This document shows, in pieces, positions 24,999 through 35,155 of a stretch of 64,000 nucleotides of DNA. Every line of letters begins with the position of its first letter. Position 1 is the first letter of the stretch. Both the position numbers and the translations under genes were made by a program. The DNA is from Oligoflexia bacterium (lineage in GTDB: Bacteria; Bdellovibrionota; Bacteriovoracia; Bacteriovoracales; Bacteriovoracaceae), in contig JADGAN010000002.1 in the NCBI GenBank assembly GCA_015231955.1, positions 124,001-188,000 of the forward strand. The letters run 5' to 3'. The notes under the pieces were generated by a model. The model had not been told where the DNA came from. It searched no databases and saw nothing but the letters and a program-made list of their open reading frames with translations.

Positions 24999-25973
24999 AT
25001 GAGGCAAAAAATTACGATTCTCTTTCCAGGTCAAGGACAACAATTTGTTGGCATGGGAAACGACTTCTCTCCAGAGCTAAAAAAATATTTAAAAGATGCC
25101 GATAGCATCCTTGGTTATGATCTCTCTAAAATTTGCAGTGAAGGCCCTGCTGATACTTTAAAACTCACCGCAAATGCCCAACCTGCAATTATTGCTTATG
25201 AGCTTGCACTCTTTAGTAAAGTACAAGCTATCCTTGAAAATGAAGGTTTTGTGATTGAGCGTGTACTTGGACACTCTGTGGGTGAGTATGCCGCATTAGT
25301 AGCGGCCGGTAGCTTAACTTTTCAAGATGCACTGAAATTGGTTCACTTACGTGGAAAATTTATGCAAGAGGCGGTTGCCGTTGGAGTTGGCTCCATGGTT
25401 GCGCTCTTAAAAGTTCCTGTGGAAGTGATCGAAAAGGGTTGCCAAGAGGTTTCGACCGCAACTGAAATTGTAGTTCCTGCTAATTATAACGATCCTGACC
25501 AAGTGGTGGTTTCAGGGCACAAAGCTGCTTGTGATCGCCTCTGCCAGTGGCTCGAGGCCGAAGGCAATGTCCCTGCAGCTATTCGTTATCGAGCCATTCC
25601 GCTAGAAGTCTCGGCCCCTTTCCACTCTCCGCTGATGTTAAGTGCTGCCGACAAGCTTCTTCCATTTCTCAAGGAGAGCGACCTTCGCCCTAACATTATT
25701 CCTTATATTGCCAACATCGACGCTACTGAATATGCAGCAGGAACCGATGCTAATACTATTCGCAGCAACCTATACCGACAAATCGCTGGTAGCGTTCGCT
25801 TTGAACAAAGTGTACACTCCCTTCCCATCTACACCAATATGATTGAGGTGGGCCCCGGAAAAGTATTAAAAGGGATGGTAAAGAAAATTCTTCCTTCTGG
25901 AACGACACTTTCAGTGAGTGAGGAGAAAGAGCTTGCACAACTTCCCGAAGCACTAAGAGGACTTAAAATATGA
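24999..25973 (+). CDS. fabD: malonyl-CoA:ACP transacylase
   Basis: A 324-residue acyltransferase that loads malonate onto AcpP. FPGQGQQFVGMG at 9-20 is the N-terminal loop, Ser93 in VLGHSVGEYAAL is the nucleophile and the histidine in SAPFHSPLM completes the dyad. The arginine that binds the malonyl carboxylate is in LRGKFMQEAV. Its stop shares ATGA with the start of fabG. GGGAGGG precedes the start at slightly long spacing. Confidence 0.95.
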   Translation: MRQKITILFPGQGQQFVGMGNDFSPELKKYLKDADSILGYDLSKICSEGPADTLKLTANAQPAIIAYELALFSKVQAILENEGFVIERVLGHSVGEYAALVAAGSLTFQDALKLVHLRGKFMQEAVAVGVGSMVALLKVPVEVIEKGCQEVSTATEIVVPANYNDPDQVVVSGHKAACDRLCQWLEAEGNVPAAIRYRAIPLEVSAPFHSPLMLSAADKLLPFLKESDLRPNIIPYIANIDATEYAAGTDANTIRSNLYRQIAGSVRFEQSVHSLPIYTNMIEVGPGKVLKGMVKKILPSGTTLSVSEEKELAQLPEALRGLKI

Positions 25974-26752
25974 GTTCAGCAATCTACAACGACCTTCAAG
26001 GAAAATCGATCCTTGTCACTGGGGGCATGCGCGGAATAGGCCGTGAAATTGTTTTGTCCCTGGCCCGTCAAGGAGCACACGTTATCTTCAATGCGACCAA
26101 GAGTGAGAAGAACCAAGAGAAAGCAGGTGAACTCCTTCGCAAAATTGAGGAGTGTGGAGGCAAAGGCACACCACTTCTCTTTGATGTCAGTAACTTTAGT
26201 GAAACCCAAGAGGCGATTGCCTCGCTTCTCAAAGAGGGCCATAGCATCGTAGGACTCGTGAACAACGCTGGAGTCACCCGTGATCAACTCATTCTAAAGG
26301 TAAAAGAAGACGATATTGATAAAGTAATCGATACCAACCTAAAAGGTACGATTAACGTAACCACAGCACTGGCGCGTCACTTTCTCAAAGTAAGTGGTGA
26401 AGGTGGCAACGTTTCTGTGGTTAATATCAGCTCTGTTGTGGGCCTGATGGGAAATCCTGCACAAACCATTTATGCGGCTTCAAAGGCAGGCATTATTGGC
26501 TTTACCAAGGCCTTTGCTAAAGAGCTAGCAAGTAAAAAAGTTCGCTGTAATGTGATCTGTCCCGGTTTTATTGAGACCGATATGACTTCTGCGCTCTCCG
26601 AAAAAGTGAAAGAGAGTTACATTGAGAACATACCACTTAAACGCGCTGGGCAATCACAGGATGTGGCAAGTCTCGTATGTTTCTTGTTAAGTCATGATTC
26701 GTCATATATAACAGGCGAAACAATCAAGATTGATGGTGGTCTCTATATATAA
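25970..26752 (+). CDS. fabG: 3-oxoacyl-ACP reductase
   Basis: A short-chain dehydrogenase of 260 residues reducing 3-oxoacyl-ACP with NADPH. The cofactor loop TGGMRGIGREI lies at about 17-27, followed by NNAGVTRD and the catalytic Ser, Tyr and Lys in NISSVVG and YAASKAG. PGFIETDMT and the C-terminal GETIKIDGGLYI are typical. The glycine motif reads TGGMRGIG in place of the common TGASRGIG, a tolerated variation. Translation is coupled to fabD by the ATGA overlap. Confidence 0.94.
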   Translation: MSSAIYNDLQGKSILVTGGMRGIGREIVLSLARQGAHVIFNATKSEKNQEKAGELLRKIEECGGKGTPLLFDVSNFSETQEAIASLLKEGHSIVGLVNNAGVTRDQLILKVKEDDIDKVIDTNLKGTINVTTALARHFLKVSGEGGNVSVVNISSVVGLMGNPAQTIYAASKAGIIGFTKAFAKELASKKVRCNVICPGFIETDMTSALSEKVKESYIENIPLKRAGQSQDVASLVCFLLSHDSSYITGETIKIDGGLYI

Positions 26753-26803
26753 TATCTGTTATTTTTTTGTTTAAATGTTAAAGTTACCCGGAGGTAAAAA
26801 AAA

Positions 26804-27034
26804 ATGATGCAAGAAAAAATCATTCAACTCGTTTCAGAAGCTACAAAAATTGATCCATCGAAAATCACTGCTAATACCAACTTTATTGAAGATCTAAATC
26901 TTGATTCTCTTGATATCGTTGAACTCATGATGAAGATGGAAGACGAGTTTGGAATTGAGATTCCTGAAAATGAGGCAGAAAACCTCAAATGTATTAAAGA
27001 TGTTGTTGGCTATATTGAGTCCAAAAAACAGTAA
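26804..27034 (+). CDS. acpP: acyl carrier protein
   Basis: A 76-residue acidic carrier protein. Ser35 in NLDSLDIVELMM receives 4'-phosphopantetheine. The four-helix ACP pattern, including FGIEIPENEAENLK, is intact. GGAGG stands upstream; two consecutive ATG codons (26804, 26807) could both be used. The phosphopantetheinyl transferase at 45411 is a candidate modifying enzyme. Confidence 0.97.
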   Translation: MMQEKIIQLVSEATKIDPSKITANTNFIEDLNLDSLDIVELMMKMEDEFGIEIPENEAENLKCIKDVVGYIESKKQ

Positions 27035-27081
27035 AGAAATAAATAGAAATACAAAAAACAAAACTGAAATTTAGCTCGTAA

Positions 27082-27114
27082 GGCCAATGTCTCTAAAATC
27101 TTAGAGTGTTGGCC
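27082..27114 (+). promoter_or_regulatory. stem-loop between acpP and fabF
   Basis: GGCCAA pairs with TTGGCC and CTCTAA with TTAGAG across a short loop, giving a long interrupted hairpin in the 103-base spacer. No T-run follows, so it is not a standard terminator. It could stabilise the abundant acpP message or partially attenuate transcription into fabF. Confidence 0.55.
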
Positions 27115-27137
27115 CTCTCACTCCAGAGGTTCTAATC

Positions 27138-28406
27138 ATGCGTAGAGTTGTTATCACTGGAATGTCTGCAATCTGTGGAAATGGCCACACCCTTGATGAG
27201 GTTTGGAAAAACTGTATTGATGGAAAGAGTGGCATTTCATCCCTGACTAAAATTGACATATCCAACTTCCCTATCCAATTTGCTGGTGAAGTAAAAAATT
27301 TTAAAATTGCCCCAGAGCTGATTGAGGAAAAAGATCATAAGCGCTACGATACCTTTGTCCACTATGCGCTTCACTCTGCTCATCTGGCCCTTGGGGACGC
27401 CAAGTTACTGAGCGAGAACTCCTGTAACTTTCTCAAAGATCTGTATCACCCAACTAAAGTCGGGTGTATTTTGGGAGTAGGCATGGGAGGTTTTCCCATG
27501 ATCGAACAAAATCACTCGGCCTTTTTATCGGGGGGCCACCGCAAAGTCTCTCCGGTGTTTATTCCAGCGGTTATTCCTAATATGGCCTCTGGTATTGTCA
27601 CCATTAAGTATGGACTGCGCGGGATCAACTACTCTGTCTCTAGCGCCTGCGCCTCCAGCGCTCATGCTATCCTAACCGCGGCCAATGAGATTCGCTTTGG
27701 AAATGTCGATTGCATGGTCACCGGCGGTGCAGAGGCCGTTCTCACCTATTTGCCGATTGCCGGCTTTGTAAATATGAAAGCGCTCTCAAAGCGCAACGAT
27801 GCTCCTCAGAAAGCGTCTCGCCCCTTTGACATCGACCGCGACGGTTTTGTTATTGGAGAGGGTGCAGCGATCTTAGTGCTGGAAGAGCGTGAGCAGGCGA
27901 TTAAGCGTGGTGCCCACATCTATGCAGAGCTTGTTGGTGCTGGAGCAACCTCCGATGCTTACCACATTACGGCCCCTCATCCTGAAGGCGAGGGAGCTAT
28001 CCTTTGTATGCAGCAAGCGATCACTTCGGCGGGGATCTCTCCCGATGAGATCGACTATATCAATGCTCACGGAACCTCTACTCCGCTTGGTGATATTGCA
28101 GAAACGCTTGCCATCAAGAAGGTGTTTGGAGAACGTGCGATCAAACAGGAGATCGCTGTGAGCGCCACCAAATCGATGATTGGCCACCTTTTGGGTGCGG
28201 CCGGTGCGATTGAATCGGTCTTTTGTATTAAAGCATTAGAGACAGGTATCATTCCACCCACCATCAATCTTGATAAGCAAGATCCAGAGTGTGATCTCTA
28301 CTATGTTCCTAATGAGGCCATCAAAAGACCTATCCGCTACGCCTTAAATAACTCTTTTGGCTTTGGCGGAACCAATGCTTGTTTAATCTTTAAAAGAGAG
28401 GGGTAA
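27138..28406 (+). CDS. fabF: 3-oxoacyl-ACP synthase II
   Basis: KAS II of 422 residues, elongating acyl-ACP with malonyl-ACP. [13 protein letters not shown] opens the protein. The nucleophile is the cysteine in [10 protein letters not shown], the two histidines are in [11 protein letters not shown] and IGHLLGAAG, and GFGGTNA closes the fold. Everything needed for catalysis is present. glyA follows four bases after the stop. Confidence 0.94.
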   Translation: MRRVVITGMSAICGNGHTLDEVWKNCIDGKSGISSLTKIDISNFPIQFAGEVKNFKIAPELIEEKDHKRYDTFVHYALHSAHLALGDAKLLSENSCNFLKDLYHPTKVGCILGVGMGGFPMIEQNHSAFLSGGHRKVSPVFIPAVIPNMASGIVTIKYGLRGINYSVSSACASSAHAILTAANEIRFGNVDCMVTGGAEAVLTYLPIAGFVNMKALSKRNDAPQKASRPFDIDRDGFVIGEGAAILVLEEREQAIKRGAHIYAELVGAGATSDAYHITAPHPEGEGAILCMQQAITSAGISPDEIDYINAHGTSTPLGDIAETLAIKKVFGERAIKQEIAVSATKSMIGHLLGAAGAIESVFCIKALETGIIPPTINLDKQDPECDLYYVPNEAIKRPIRYALNNSFGFGGTNACLIFKREG

Positions 28407-28410
28407 CGTT

Positions 28411-29673
28411 ATGTTTGCAAAAAGTGCTCATTCACTTGCGACCATGGATCCTGAAATCCATCAGCTGATTGAAAATGAACTTATGCGCCAAGAGGAGGGG
28501 TTAGAGTTAATCGCCTCTGAAAATTACGCCAGTAAAGCGGTTATGGCCGCGCAAGGCTCTGTGCTCACCAATAAGTATGCAGAAGGATATCCTCTAAAGC
28601 GTTACTATGGCGGCTGTGAATTTATTGATGGCGTGGAGGAGCTTGCACGCACACGAGTGAAAAAACTCTTTGGTGCCGACTATGCAAATGTGCAACCACA
28701 CTCCGGTGCTCAGGCCAATATGGCGGCCTATTTTGCCATACTAAAACCTGGTGATAAAATTTTAGGCATGAACTTAAGCGAAGGTGGGCACCTAACTCAT
28801 GGGAGCCCAGTGAACTTCTCTGGGCAGCTCTATCAAGTTATTGCTTATGGTGTGCACCCTGAACGCGAGACCATCGATTACGACCTGCTGGAAGAGATTG
28901 CCAAGCGTGAACGGCCCCGTGTGATTGTTGCGGGAGCATCGGCGTATCCTCGAACTATCGATTTCATTCGTATGAAAGAGATTGCTCGCTCGGTAGATGC
29001 CTTTTTGATGGTGGATATGGCCCATATTGCAGGCCTAGTTGCCACGGGACTTCACCCCTCTCCTGTTGGTATTGCCGATATTGTAACCTCAACTACCCAC
29101 AAAACACTTCGTGGCCCTCGTGGTGGCATCATTCTCGCGTCGGCCGCAGAGTGGGAAAAGAAACTCGATGCCAGCGTCTTTCCAGGAATGCAAGGTGGAC
29201 CGCTAGAGCATGTGATTGCTGCAAAAGCGGTGGCCTTTAAAGAGGCACTTGATCCCAGTTTTACCACCTACCAAAAACAGGTGATCGCCAATGCACGTGC
29301 TATGGCCGAAAAACTGATGTCTGAAGGAGTTAAACTCGTCTCTAATGGAACTGATAACCACCTGATGCTTATAAAGACCGACTCCGTCAATATGTCGGGA
29401 AAAGAGGCGCAAAAAGTGCTTGAACAGGTGGCCATCACTTGTAACAAAAATATGGTTCCAGGAGATAAGCGCTCACCCTTTGTCACCTCTGGTATTCGCT
29501 TAGGGACTCCAGCGATCACCACTCGTGGACTCAAAGAGGATCATGTACGACAAATCGCGGGGTGGATTGCAAGCGCACTCAAAAATCATCAAGATAGTGC
29601 TCTTCTGCAAAAGATAAAACAAGATGTGCTGGCCCTCTGCCACGACTATCCTGTCTATGGCCAAGGCCACTAA
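28411..29673 (+). CDS. glyA: serine hydroxymethyltransferase
   Basis: A 420-residue PLP enzyme converting serine and tetrahydrofolate to glycine and methylene-tetrahydrofolate. [33 protein letters not shown] and [11 protein letters not shown] are strict family motifs; the PLP lysine is in [14 protein letters not shown] (about 232). [22 protein letters not shown] is the C-terminal hallmark. It directly follows fabF and is likely in the same transcript. The gene ends 12 bases before a convergent gene. Confidence 0.96.
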   Translation: MFAKSAHSLATMDPEIHQLIENELMRQEEGLELIASENYASKAVMAAQGSVLTNKYAEGYPLKRYYGGCEFIDGVEELARTRVKKLFGADYANVQPHSGAQANMAAYFAILKPGDKILGMNLSEGGHLTHGSPVNFSGQLYQVIAYGVHPERETIDYDLLEEIAKRERPRVIVAGASAYPRTIDFIRMKEIARSVDAFLMVDMAHIAGLVATGLHPSPVGIADIVTSTTHKTLRGPRGGIILASAAEWEKKLDASVFPGMQGGPLEHVIAAKAVAFKEALDPSFTTYQKQVIANARAMAEKLMSEGVKLVSNGTDNHLMLIKTDSVNMSGKEAQKVLEQVAITCNKNMVPGDKRSPFVTSGIRLGTPAITTRGLKEDHVRQIAGWIASALKNHQDSALLQKIKQDVLALCHDYPVYGQGH

Positions 29674-29684
29674 AACCACCGGAG

Positions 29685-30152
29685 CTATTTCTTATTTTTA
29701 CGAATCACCTCTAAGGCCTGATTAATAATCGCCGGCAAATCGGAAAGATAATCATTTTTTCTAAAACAGAGTGGAGTAACTTCCCCACTCTCCTTGATCT
29801 GAGTAAAGAATTTTCGTAACCGAAGCAAAGGCCCAATCATTTTATGGGACAAGTAAAGAGTAAGTACACACCCGACTAACAAAGCAAGGCCAACACCGAA
29901 AAGAATCTTTTTCATGAGCAGAGAAAACTGCATATCAATAAAGCTAAAATAGGTGTCCCCTTGAGGCAGTCCACTAGCAATACCCATTGTGCGCAAATTT
30001 TCAAAGGCGAGATAGAAAGCAGTGATAAAAATTGCAGCGGCCAACAGCAAAGTTAAGAGGTTAATCAACACTAGCATCAACTGAAATTTAGGTTCTATCA
30101 AATATTTTTTGCGTAACTTTGATATATGTTTCGATTCATAACTATTATTCAT
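29685..30152 (-). CDS. small two-span membrane protein with HAMP-like tail
   Basis: A 155-residue protein with transmembrane segments at about residues 25-50 and 80-103 separated by a short periplasmic loop. The cytoplasmic tail (SHKMIGPLLRLRKFFTQIKESGEVTPLCFRKNDYLSDLPAIINQAL) has the proline and helical spacing of a HAMP signalling linker. It has no attached kinase or methyl-accepting domain. Stand-alone HAMP-like membrane proteins are known in predatory and delta-type bacteria; function is unknown. It is the last gene of the leftward run that begins with gspC, 39 bases after the preceding gene. Confidence 0.55.
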   Translation of the reverse strand: MNNSYESKHISKLRKKYLIEPKFQLMLVLINLLTLLLAAAIFITAFYLAFENLRTMGIASGLPQGDTYFSFIDMQFSLLMKKILFGVGLALLVGCVLTLYLSHKMIGPLLRLRKFFTQIKESGEVTPLCFRKNDYLSDLPAIINQALEVIRKNKK

Positions 30153-30191
30153 CTGATCTTCTCCAAGCGTCGCTTCACTTAGCAGTTTAGT

Positions 30192-31076
30192 TTATTTATT
30201 CCTAATGATGTTATAAAGATGCTCGTCCTCTGCCTCTAATTTTTGCAATAACTCTTCTCCCATCTCTGGAAACGCTCCTTGATACATTTCAACCAACCCC
30301 ACCTTTGAAACCATACGCTTTTGCGACCTCAAGATATCACCTAAAAACATCAAGACCTCTTCTGGGGGCGCATTGCTCGTTTGCATATAAAGTGAAAAGA
30401 GCTGCTTAACATCGGCGGTATTACCCTCGTCTGTATCCTCCTCCTCACTCCTAGAACTCAGTAGCTCCTCCTGTGCCATCTTACTAACCTCTTCTTTTGG
30501 GATAGGAAGCATGTGAGCAACTAGAATGCACTCAACTCTCGCAAACGCTAATGCATCCCCTGAGAGTCGATTAAGTGCTCTATGAATGCTCTCCAAGGCG
30601 TTGCTAGGGTGATTCGCCATCTCTAAGGTTAACCCACTCACGTATTTTGCGACATCATAAGATGACATGGAACCTTTGCTAATTAGGATCGCTGCCAATT
30701 TTTGATCCCAATCATCTTGCAATTGTAGTGCGCTTAAGATGGCCTTATCACTAGCTGTTAGCTCCAGTTTATAAAAAATTTCAGAGGGAATTCGCAGGTT
30801 GTAAGGGAGCAGTACAACACTCTTCTCGACGATTCTTGATGCAAACAGTGGCCCTGCTGTGTTGATGGACGCTGGATCACGCCTGGCCTTTTGCTTTTCT
30901 CGGTACTGAACAACTCGCTTTAATGAATATTTGAGTTGCTCTTTTTTGATAGCGTATTTGTACTCCATTTCCACTTTTGCTTTATCTTCCGCATTACCAC
31001 CAAGGTAGTAATAGAAGAAAAGCAGAAAGAAACAGAAAAGAGCAAGATTGCCAAGTATCCGCGACAAAACTAACAT
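30192..31076 (-). CDS. membrane-anchored protein of unknown function in the gsp operon
   Basis: A 294-residue protein with one N-terminal transmembrane segment (about residues 8-27, LGNLALFCFFLLFFYYYLGG), a basic helical stretch and a mainly helical body. An acidic low-complexity stretch (SSRSEEEDTDEGNTADV) lies near 208-225. No family is recognised. It follows the 136-residue secreted protein by seven bases and belongs to the operon by spacing. A bitopic topology with a soluble helical domain would suit a secretion-system accessory, but there is no sequence evidence that it replaces GspL or GspM. Confidence 0.5.
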   Translation of the reverse strand: MLVLSRILGNLALFCFFLLFFYYYLGGNAEDKAKVEMEYKYAIKKEQLKYSLKRVVQYREKQKARRDPASINTAGPLFASRIVEKSVVLLPYNLRIPSEIFYKLELTASDKAILSALQLQDDWDQKLAAILISKGSMSSYDVAKYVSGLTLEMANHPSNALESIHRALNRLSGDALAFARVECILVAHMLPIPKEEVSKMAQEELLSSRSEEEDTDEGNTADVKQLFSLYMQTSNAPPEEVLMFLGDILRSQKRMVSKVGLVEMYQGAFPEMGEELLQKLEAEDEHLYNIIRNK

Positions 31077-31083
31077 TTAACGC

Positions 31084-31494
31084 CTACTTCTCTTTTAAAA
31101 GCTTTTGCATACTTTCAATCTGCTTCCCTTGAGGGTACTTAATCCGCAACTGCACACGATAGCTTTTGATCGCTTGAGCATTTCCTGCATACTTCAAAAG
31201 ATCAACCTCTATGCTTCCTTTTATTGCACTATCGTTATCAATGGGAATAGTGGCGCTATTCTTAACGGCGACAACAAAGCCATCTTTATCCATTTCCACC
31301 CACTCCACCAACAAATCCATACTCTGTAGAGGATGCTCAACGGTCCAAGAAAAGTTATAACAGCTGCCTCCACCTCCTCCTCCAGCACAATCCACACGCT
31401 TACCATCTAAGAGGGGCTGCGTTTGCGCTAGTAGGGCGCTACTCATTAAAACAACATAAGAACAAATGAACATCACTACTCTTGGTATTTTCAT
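31084..31494 (-). CDS. small secreted protein of unknown function in the gsp operon
   Basis: A 136-residue exported protein. The signal peptide ends near residue 23 (SSALLAQTQ). Two cysteines flank a six-glycine run (DCAGGGGGGSC), followed by a beta-rich region with YNFSWTVEHPLQSMDLLVEW. The C-terminus is lysine-rich. No family was recognised. It lies 17 bases downstream of the propeller lipoprotein gene, so the two may act together in the periplasm. Confidence 0.5.
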   Translation of the reverse strand: MKIPRVVMFICSYVVLMSSALLAQTQPLLDGKRVDCAGGGGGGSCYNFSWTVEHPLQSMDLLVEWVEMDKDGFVVAVKNSATIPIDNDSAIKGSIEVDLLKYAGNAQAIKSYRVQLRIKYPQGKQIESMQKLLKEK

Positions 31495-31511
31495 TGCTTC
31501 ACCACCTTTGT

Positions 31512-33542
31512 TTATTTAGGGACTTGATAGATAATTTCAAGGTCATACAATTGCATTGATTGGCACGCTTGTTCTGCAGTTTTTCCACTGAAATTCATGT
31601 GCTCAAAACTTACCTCAAAGTGAATACAACTCTTTCCCACACAATCTTCCAAATCCTTCCCGGGAGACAGAGGGAGATAAGATGCACCCGTAGCACCAAT
31701 AGCGTTCGAATTATCACAATAATACTTGGTAGCGATCTTATTAAGCGGATCATTTTTGAGCACATTGACCTGCAGTGAAGTTACTCCTTGTCCCAAACAT
31801 TTGAACCCTAGCATTTTAGTGGCACTTTTATATCCCGAACTAGCTCCTGTAAAATCGCTATACATATAAGCGCTAGCACCTTTTTCAAACTGTACTCCTT
31901 TGACTAAAGAGAATTCGATCCCCTTAAACTCATACATAGTAGCGTTACTATGCCCAACCACAAAGGCATTCCCTCCAGCTGCCTCTTTCATTGCACTAAC
32001 TCCAATCGGAAAACTGCCGCCAGGAAGAGCTCTTACTTCGCTACAGCTACTGGCAACCGCTTTAGAGCTCTTACTACCCAGAGTACAACTTGCTCCTTGG
32101 CAATTTAAAGCTGCTGTTGCAACCGCACAATCGGCCGTAAGCGAGAGTCGTCCAACTTGATTGGAATCATCCAACGCAACCCATGCTTTTCCATAAGCAT
32201 CTCCAGCAACCCCACGCGGATTGCGGCCTAGTGGATCGAAAAAATCGACGCGATCTCGATGGATTTTGATTACTCTATTGGCCCCATGACAGGCAACAAG
32301 AGGCATCTTATCTAAAAGATCCATGCCAATCCCATAAGGATCACAGGATCCATTTAAATTGATATCCCGAAAAAGCGAGGGAGTACCATCGGCAGCAATT
32401 TTCAAGGCCACAACTCGCCCCTGCCCCCGTGCCGAAACCCAAAACAACCTATCAAAGGTTGTGTCAACACTTGTACTGGAGGAAAGATCTGCTTCATCTA
32501 ACTGTGAGAAGTACCCTCCATATCCCGCCAGATTGCTTCCATCAGCAGTTTTCATGCTAAATACCTTAACTGCTTTTTCTAAAACACCTCCAGGGAGATT
32601 GGTCACTGTCACTCGAGTTAAGTTATTGACTGCTTTTCCATCATAGCTAAGAACCCAAATTCTTGTCTCAGTGTCACTGACTTTTTCCGCGCCCAATGCC
32701 CGCGTGCCTGATCCTGCTGGAATATCCTTTCCATCAGCAAAACATCGCCCGAGAGGAACGTTGGTGTTGGCACTAGGATTAACACAAGTCACCGAGTTTC
32801 CATCTCTGTTGGCAACCCAAACCCGTCCCTTATCATCAATGGTTGTTCGCGAGGGGTTCTTGCCAACTGCTATCGAGCGCAACACTTTCCCTTGAGAAAA
32901 GTCGACCTCATACAGCTTGTTAGTATTGCTACCGACACCATAGACTGTATTTTTTGCTGCTGCTAGTTTAGGGCAGATCAGCGTGGGCTTGCCTTTTCGT
33001 AAATCAAGTTGCGTATCATCGATCAACCAAAGCGATGGATTTCCCCACTCATTACTTAATTTGGAATTATCTCCACTGAGTGCGATGGGTACCGGGGAGA
33101 GCCGCTTCACCACAAAAGTTATCGTAGCTGCTCCCGATTCAAAAGAACCATCAATAACTTTTACTTTCATGGTATCGCTTGCATTAGCTTCGGTAGGTGG
33201 GAAATTTTTTTCTGAGGTGTAAACACACTTCATTTTGGTCTTATTCACCTCACACTTATCCACAACCCCATGGAGTGGCTTCACCTCAATCGTGATCACA
33301 GGATCAACAGCATCGGCGGCCAGAGGTGCCGAAACCTCGAAGGAGTAGGGAGTCGCTTCTTGAACATCAGTAAATGTTTTCTCTTCAGGTGCAGGAGGGG
33401 TGCTGATCATTCCGGAATAGCTTGCTGAAGAAGAACCACCTAGCTTCTTCTCTATCGGGTTAATACACCCCGAAAGTAACCACAAAGGCATAAGCAGCAC
33501 AAGAGCTAAATAAACACTATTGATCAATAGATTTTGTCTCAT
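31512..33542 (-). CDS. large lipoprotein with Ig-like and beta-propeller-like regions
   Basis: A 676-residue lipoprotein: signal peptide with lipobox LLSGC (Cys26). Residues 60-150 look like an immunoglobulin/cadherin-like domain (SFEVSAPLAADAVDPVITIEVKPL is typical). From about 195 to 480 repeated strands of the type GKNPSRTTIDDKGRVWVANRDGNSVTCV suggest an NHL or Vgb-type beta-propeller. The C-terminal part (about 540-676) is another beta domain with paired cysteines. It sits immediately after gspK with 56 bases between them and has GGAGGG before its ATG. It could be a surface-exposed T2SS accessory or cargo; that is inference from position. Confidence 0.6.
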   Translation of the reverse strand: MRQNLLINSVYLALVLLMPLWLLSGCINPIEKKLGGSSSASYSGMISTPPAPEEKTFTDVQEATPYSFEVSAPLAADAVDPVITIEVKPLHGVVDKCEVNKTKMKCVYTSEKNFPPTEANASDTMKVKVIDGSFESGAATITFVVKRLSPVPIALSGDNSKLSNEWGNPSLWLIDDTQLDLRKGKPTLICPKLAAAKNTVYGVGSNTNKLYEVDFSQGKVLRSIAVGKNPSRTTIDDKGRVWVANRDGNSVTCVNPSANTNVPLGRCFADGKDIPAGSGTRALGAEKVSDTETRIWVLSYDGKAVNNLTRVTVTNLPGGVLEKAVKVFSMKTADGSNLAGYGGYFSQLDEADLSSSTSVDTTFDRLFWVSARGQGRVVALKIAADGTPSLFRDINLNGSCDPYGIGMDLLDKMPLVACHGANRVIKIHRDRVDFFDPLGRNPRGVAGDAYGKAWVALDDSNQVGRLSLTADCAVATAALNCQGASCTLGSKSSKAVASSCSEVRALPGGSFPIGVSAMKEAAGGNAFVVGHSNATMYEFKGIEFSLVKGVQFEKGASAYMYSDFTGASSGYKSATKMLGFKCLGQGVTSLQVNVLKNDPLNKIATKYYCDNSNAIGATGASYLPLSPGKDLEDCVGKSCIHFEVSFEHMNFSGKTAEQACQSMQLYDLEIIYQVPK

Positions 33543-33598
33543 AGACCCTCCTTTTTATCGCTCATTTACTCAACTTATCGGAGAGACTGAGAAAAAGT

Positions 33599-35155
33599 TT
33601 AATTGACTTGAATTTCAACAACTCGAGGAGCGAGGTAGGTAATTGGTGGTTTTTCTTTCTTTTTATTCTTCTCTTTATCACCACTGCTCGCGGCAGCAGG
33701 GGTGGTACCATCCTCTCTGGGCACATTCGGGTCAGGATTTAAGTTAGTAGGGCCAGTAGGGTTAGGATTAGGAATACACTTTGTCTTTTCTTGGTCGAAG
33801 ATACACCCCTTGCCACAACTCCCCATGAGATCAGGGGTCTCTAAGCACTTCACCTTCTCTTCTTCTTTCGCTGGGACAATCACATAGGCAGTGAGTGTAT
33901 AAGTTGCACGCTCGTATTGTCCCGCAGAGATCACACGAAAAACAGTACCATTGGCCCCAAATTTGGCACCGGCCTTTTCTAACGACTTAATGTGTTCATC
34001 AAATTTTTTGCGATCAAAAACTTGCAACACATCTACCAAATATTTTGCAAGATCATCGTTACCACTAAAACGGTGTGGTTTTTCAGGATTATCCCTATAG
34101 GTAAAAAAATCGGCCATGTGCTCTTCTGTCATCTCTGGAAAAATAAATTTAAGGCCTTTTTGGGTAATGCGATTAAAATCAATGGTCGTGCTTCCATGAA
34201 CGGTGAGATCATCTTTAATCAAATCGATCACCTTATCATTTAACCCAGGAATAAGATGAAGTTCACTAATGGAGGACATCGGAGCAAACTTGGCGTGAAT
34301 TCCCGCTTGCGCATACATCCGCTCAACCTCCCCTTTGTCATTATCTTCATAAGAGTTCTCTTTATTTACATAGTATTTTATTGCTTTTACCATTAGCTCG
34401 GGTCTCACCTTTCCAAAATCTTGCTCACTACCACTGCTATCATTATCACTGCCACCAGCATCGCCACCCTCTGCACTGGCCTTTTTCTCACGCATCCGTT
34501 TTTTCAACAGATCGACAAGCTTTTTTTCCATGTTCCCAGCAAGACCTGGATCCTCTCCCTCTTCGCCAGTTTCACCACCTTCACCACCATCGTTACTTTT
34601 TACGCCAACCTCTTCGCTCACTTCAGGTCCAGAAAAGGGCCCCACAGGACTTTTCTTCTCATCCGCTTTCTCTTTTTTAGGAGTTAATCGCAAGAGATTG
34701 ACATTCAATCGATGCGAGACGTTTTGAATAGAGACAGAGAGGCGCCCACTTAGCATAAAAGTTTTTTGAAAATCCTCCAGCGCGCTTCGCTGAACGATGT
34801 TTGCATCTTTTCCTAGTGGGATAGGGTAGATAAACGGAGTTGACCAAAGGGAATCGAGGGCCTCGGGTTTAACGATTTTTTGATACTGCTTATTCTTTTC
34901 CAAATAGTTTAAGGATAATTGATAAAGTTTCAGGCGAGCTATCGCCAATTGTAGGCCCGATTCTGCATTTAATTTTGCTTGCGCTCTATCTTGAGCATTA
35001 TACACTCGCAGCATATGCACTTTGGTTTCATAAGAGAACTCTACGATGAGTGCCGTTAAAATAACAATTGCCCCCATCACCATAAGCAAGGCCACACCTT
35101 TTTCATTATTGATGATTTTGAAGCGTTGTTTTTGCTTGCGCTCTTTGCTACTCAT
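33599..35155 (-). CDS. gspK: type II secretion minor pseudopilin GspK
   Basis: GspK, the tip pseudopilin, 518 residues. The prepilin signal ends in NNEKG with cleavage before VALLMVMGAIVI (Gly20-Val21); as in other GspK proteins the mature chain lacks Glu5. AESGLQLAIARL and SISELHLIPGLNDKVIDLI are family motifs. It is much longer than the usual 320 or so residues because of an acidic glycine-rich insertion (roughly 160-250) and a cysteine-, proline- and asparagine-rich tail. ATG 35155 is chosen since GGGAG is eight bases upstream and the start overlaps gspJ by eight bases; upstream in-frame starts would extend into gspJ. Confidence 0.83.
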   Translation of the reverse strand: MSSKERKQKQRFKIINNEKGVALLMVMGAIVILTALIVEFSYETKVHMLRVYNAQDRAQAKLNAESGLQLAIARLKLYQLSLNYLEKNKQYQKIVKPEALDSLWSTPFIYPIPLGKDANIVQRSALEDFQKTFMLSGRLSVSIQNVSHRLNVNLLRLTPKKEKADEKKSPVGPFSGPEVSEEVGVKSNDGGEGGETGEEGEDPGLAGNMEKKLVDLLKKRMREKKASAEGGDAGGSDNDSSGSEQDFGKVRPELMVKAIKYYVNKENSYEDNDKGEVERMYAQAGIHAKFAPMSSISELHLIPGLNDKVIDLIKDDLTVHGSTTIDFNRITQKGLKFIFPEMTEEHMADFFTYRDNPEKPHRFSGNDDLAKYLVDVLQVFDRKKFDEHIKSLEKAGAKFGANGTVFRVISAGQYERATYTLTAYVIVPAKEEEKVKCLETPDLMGSCGKGCIFDQEKTKCIPNPNPTGPTNLNPDPNVPREDGTTPAAASSGDKEKNKKKEKPPITYLAPRVVEIQVN

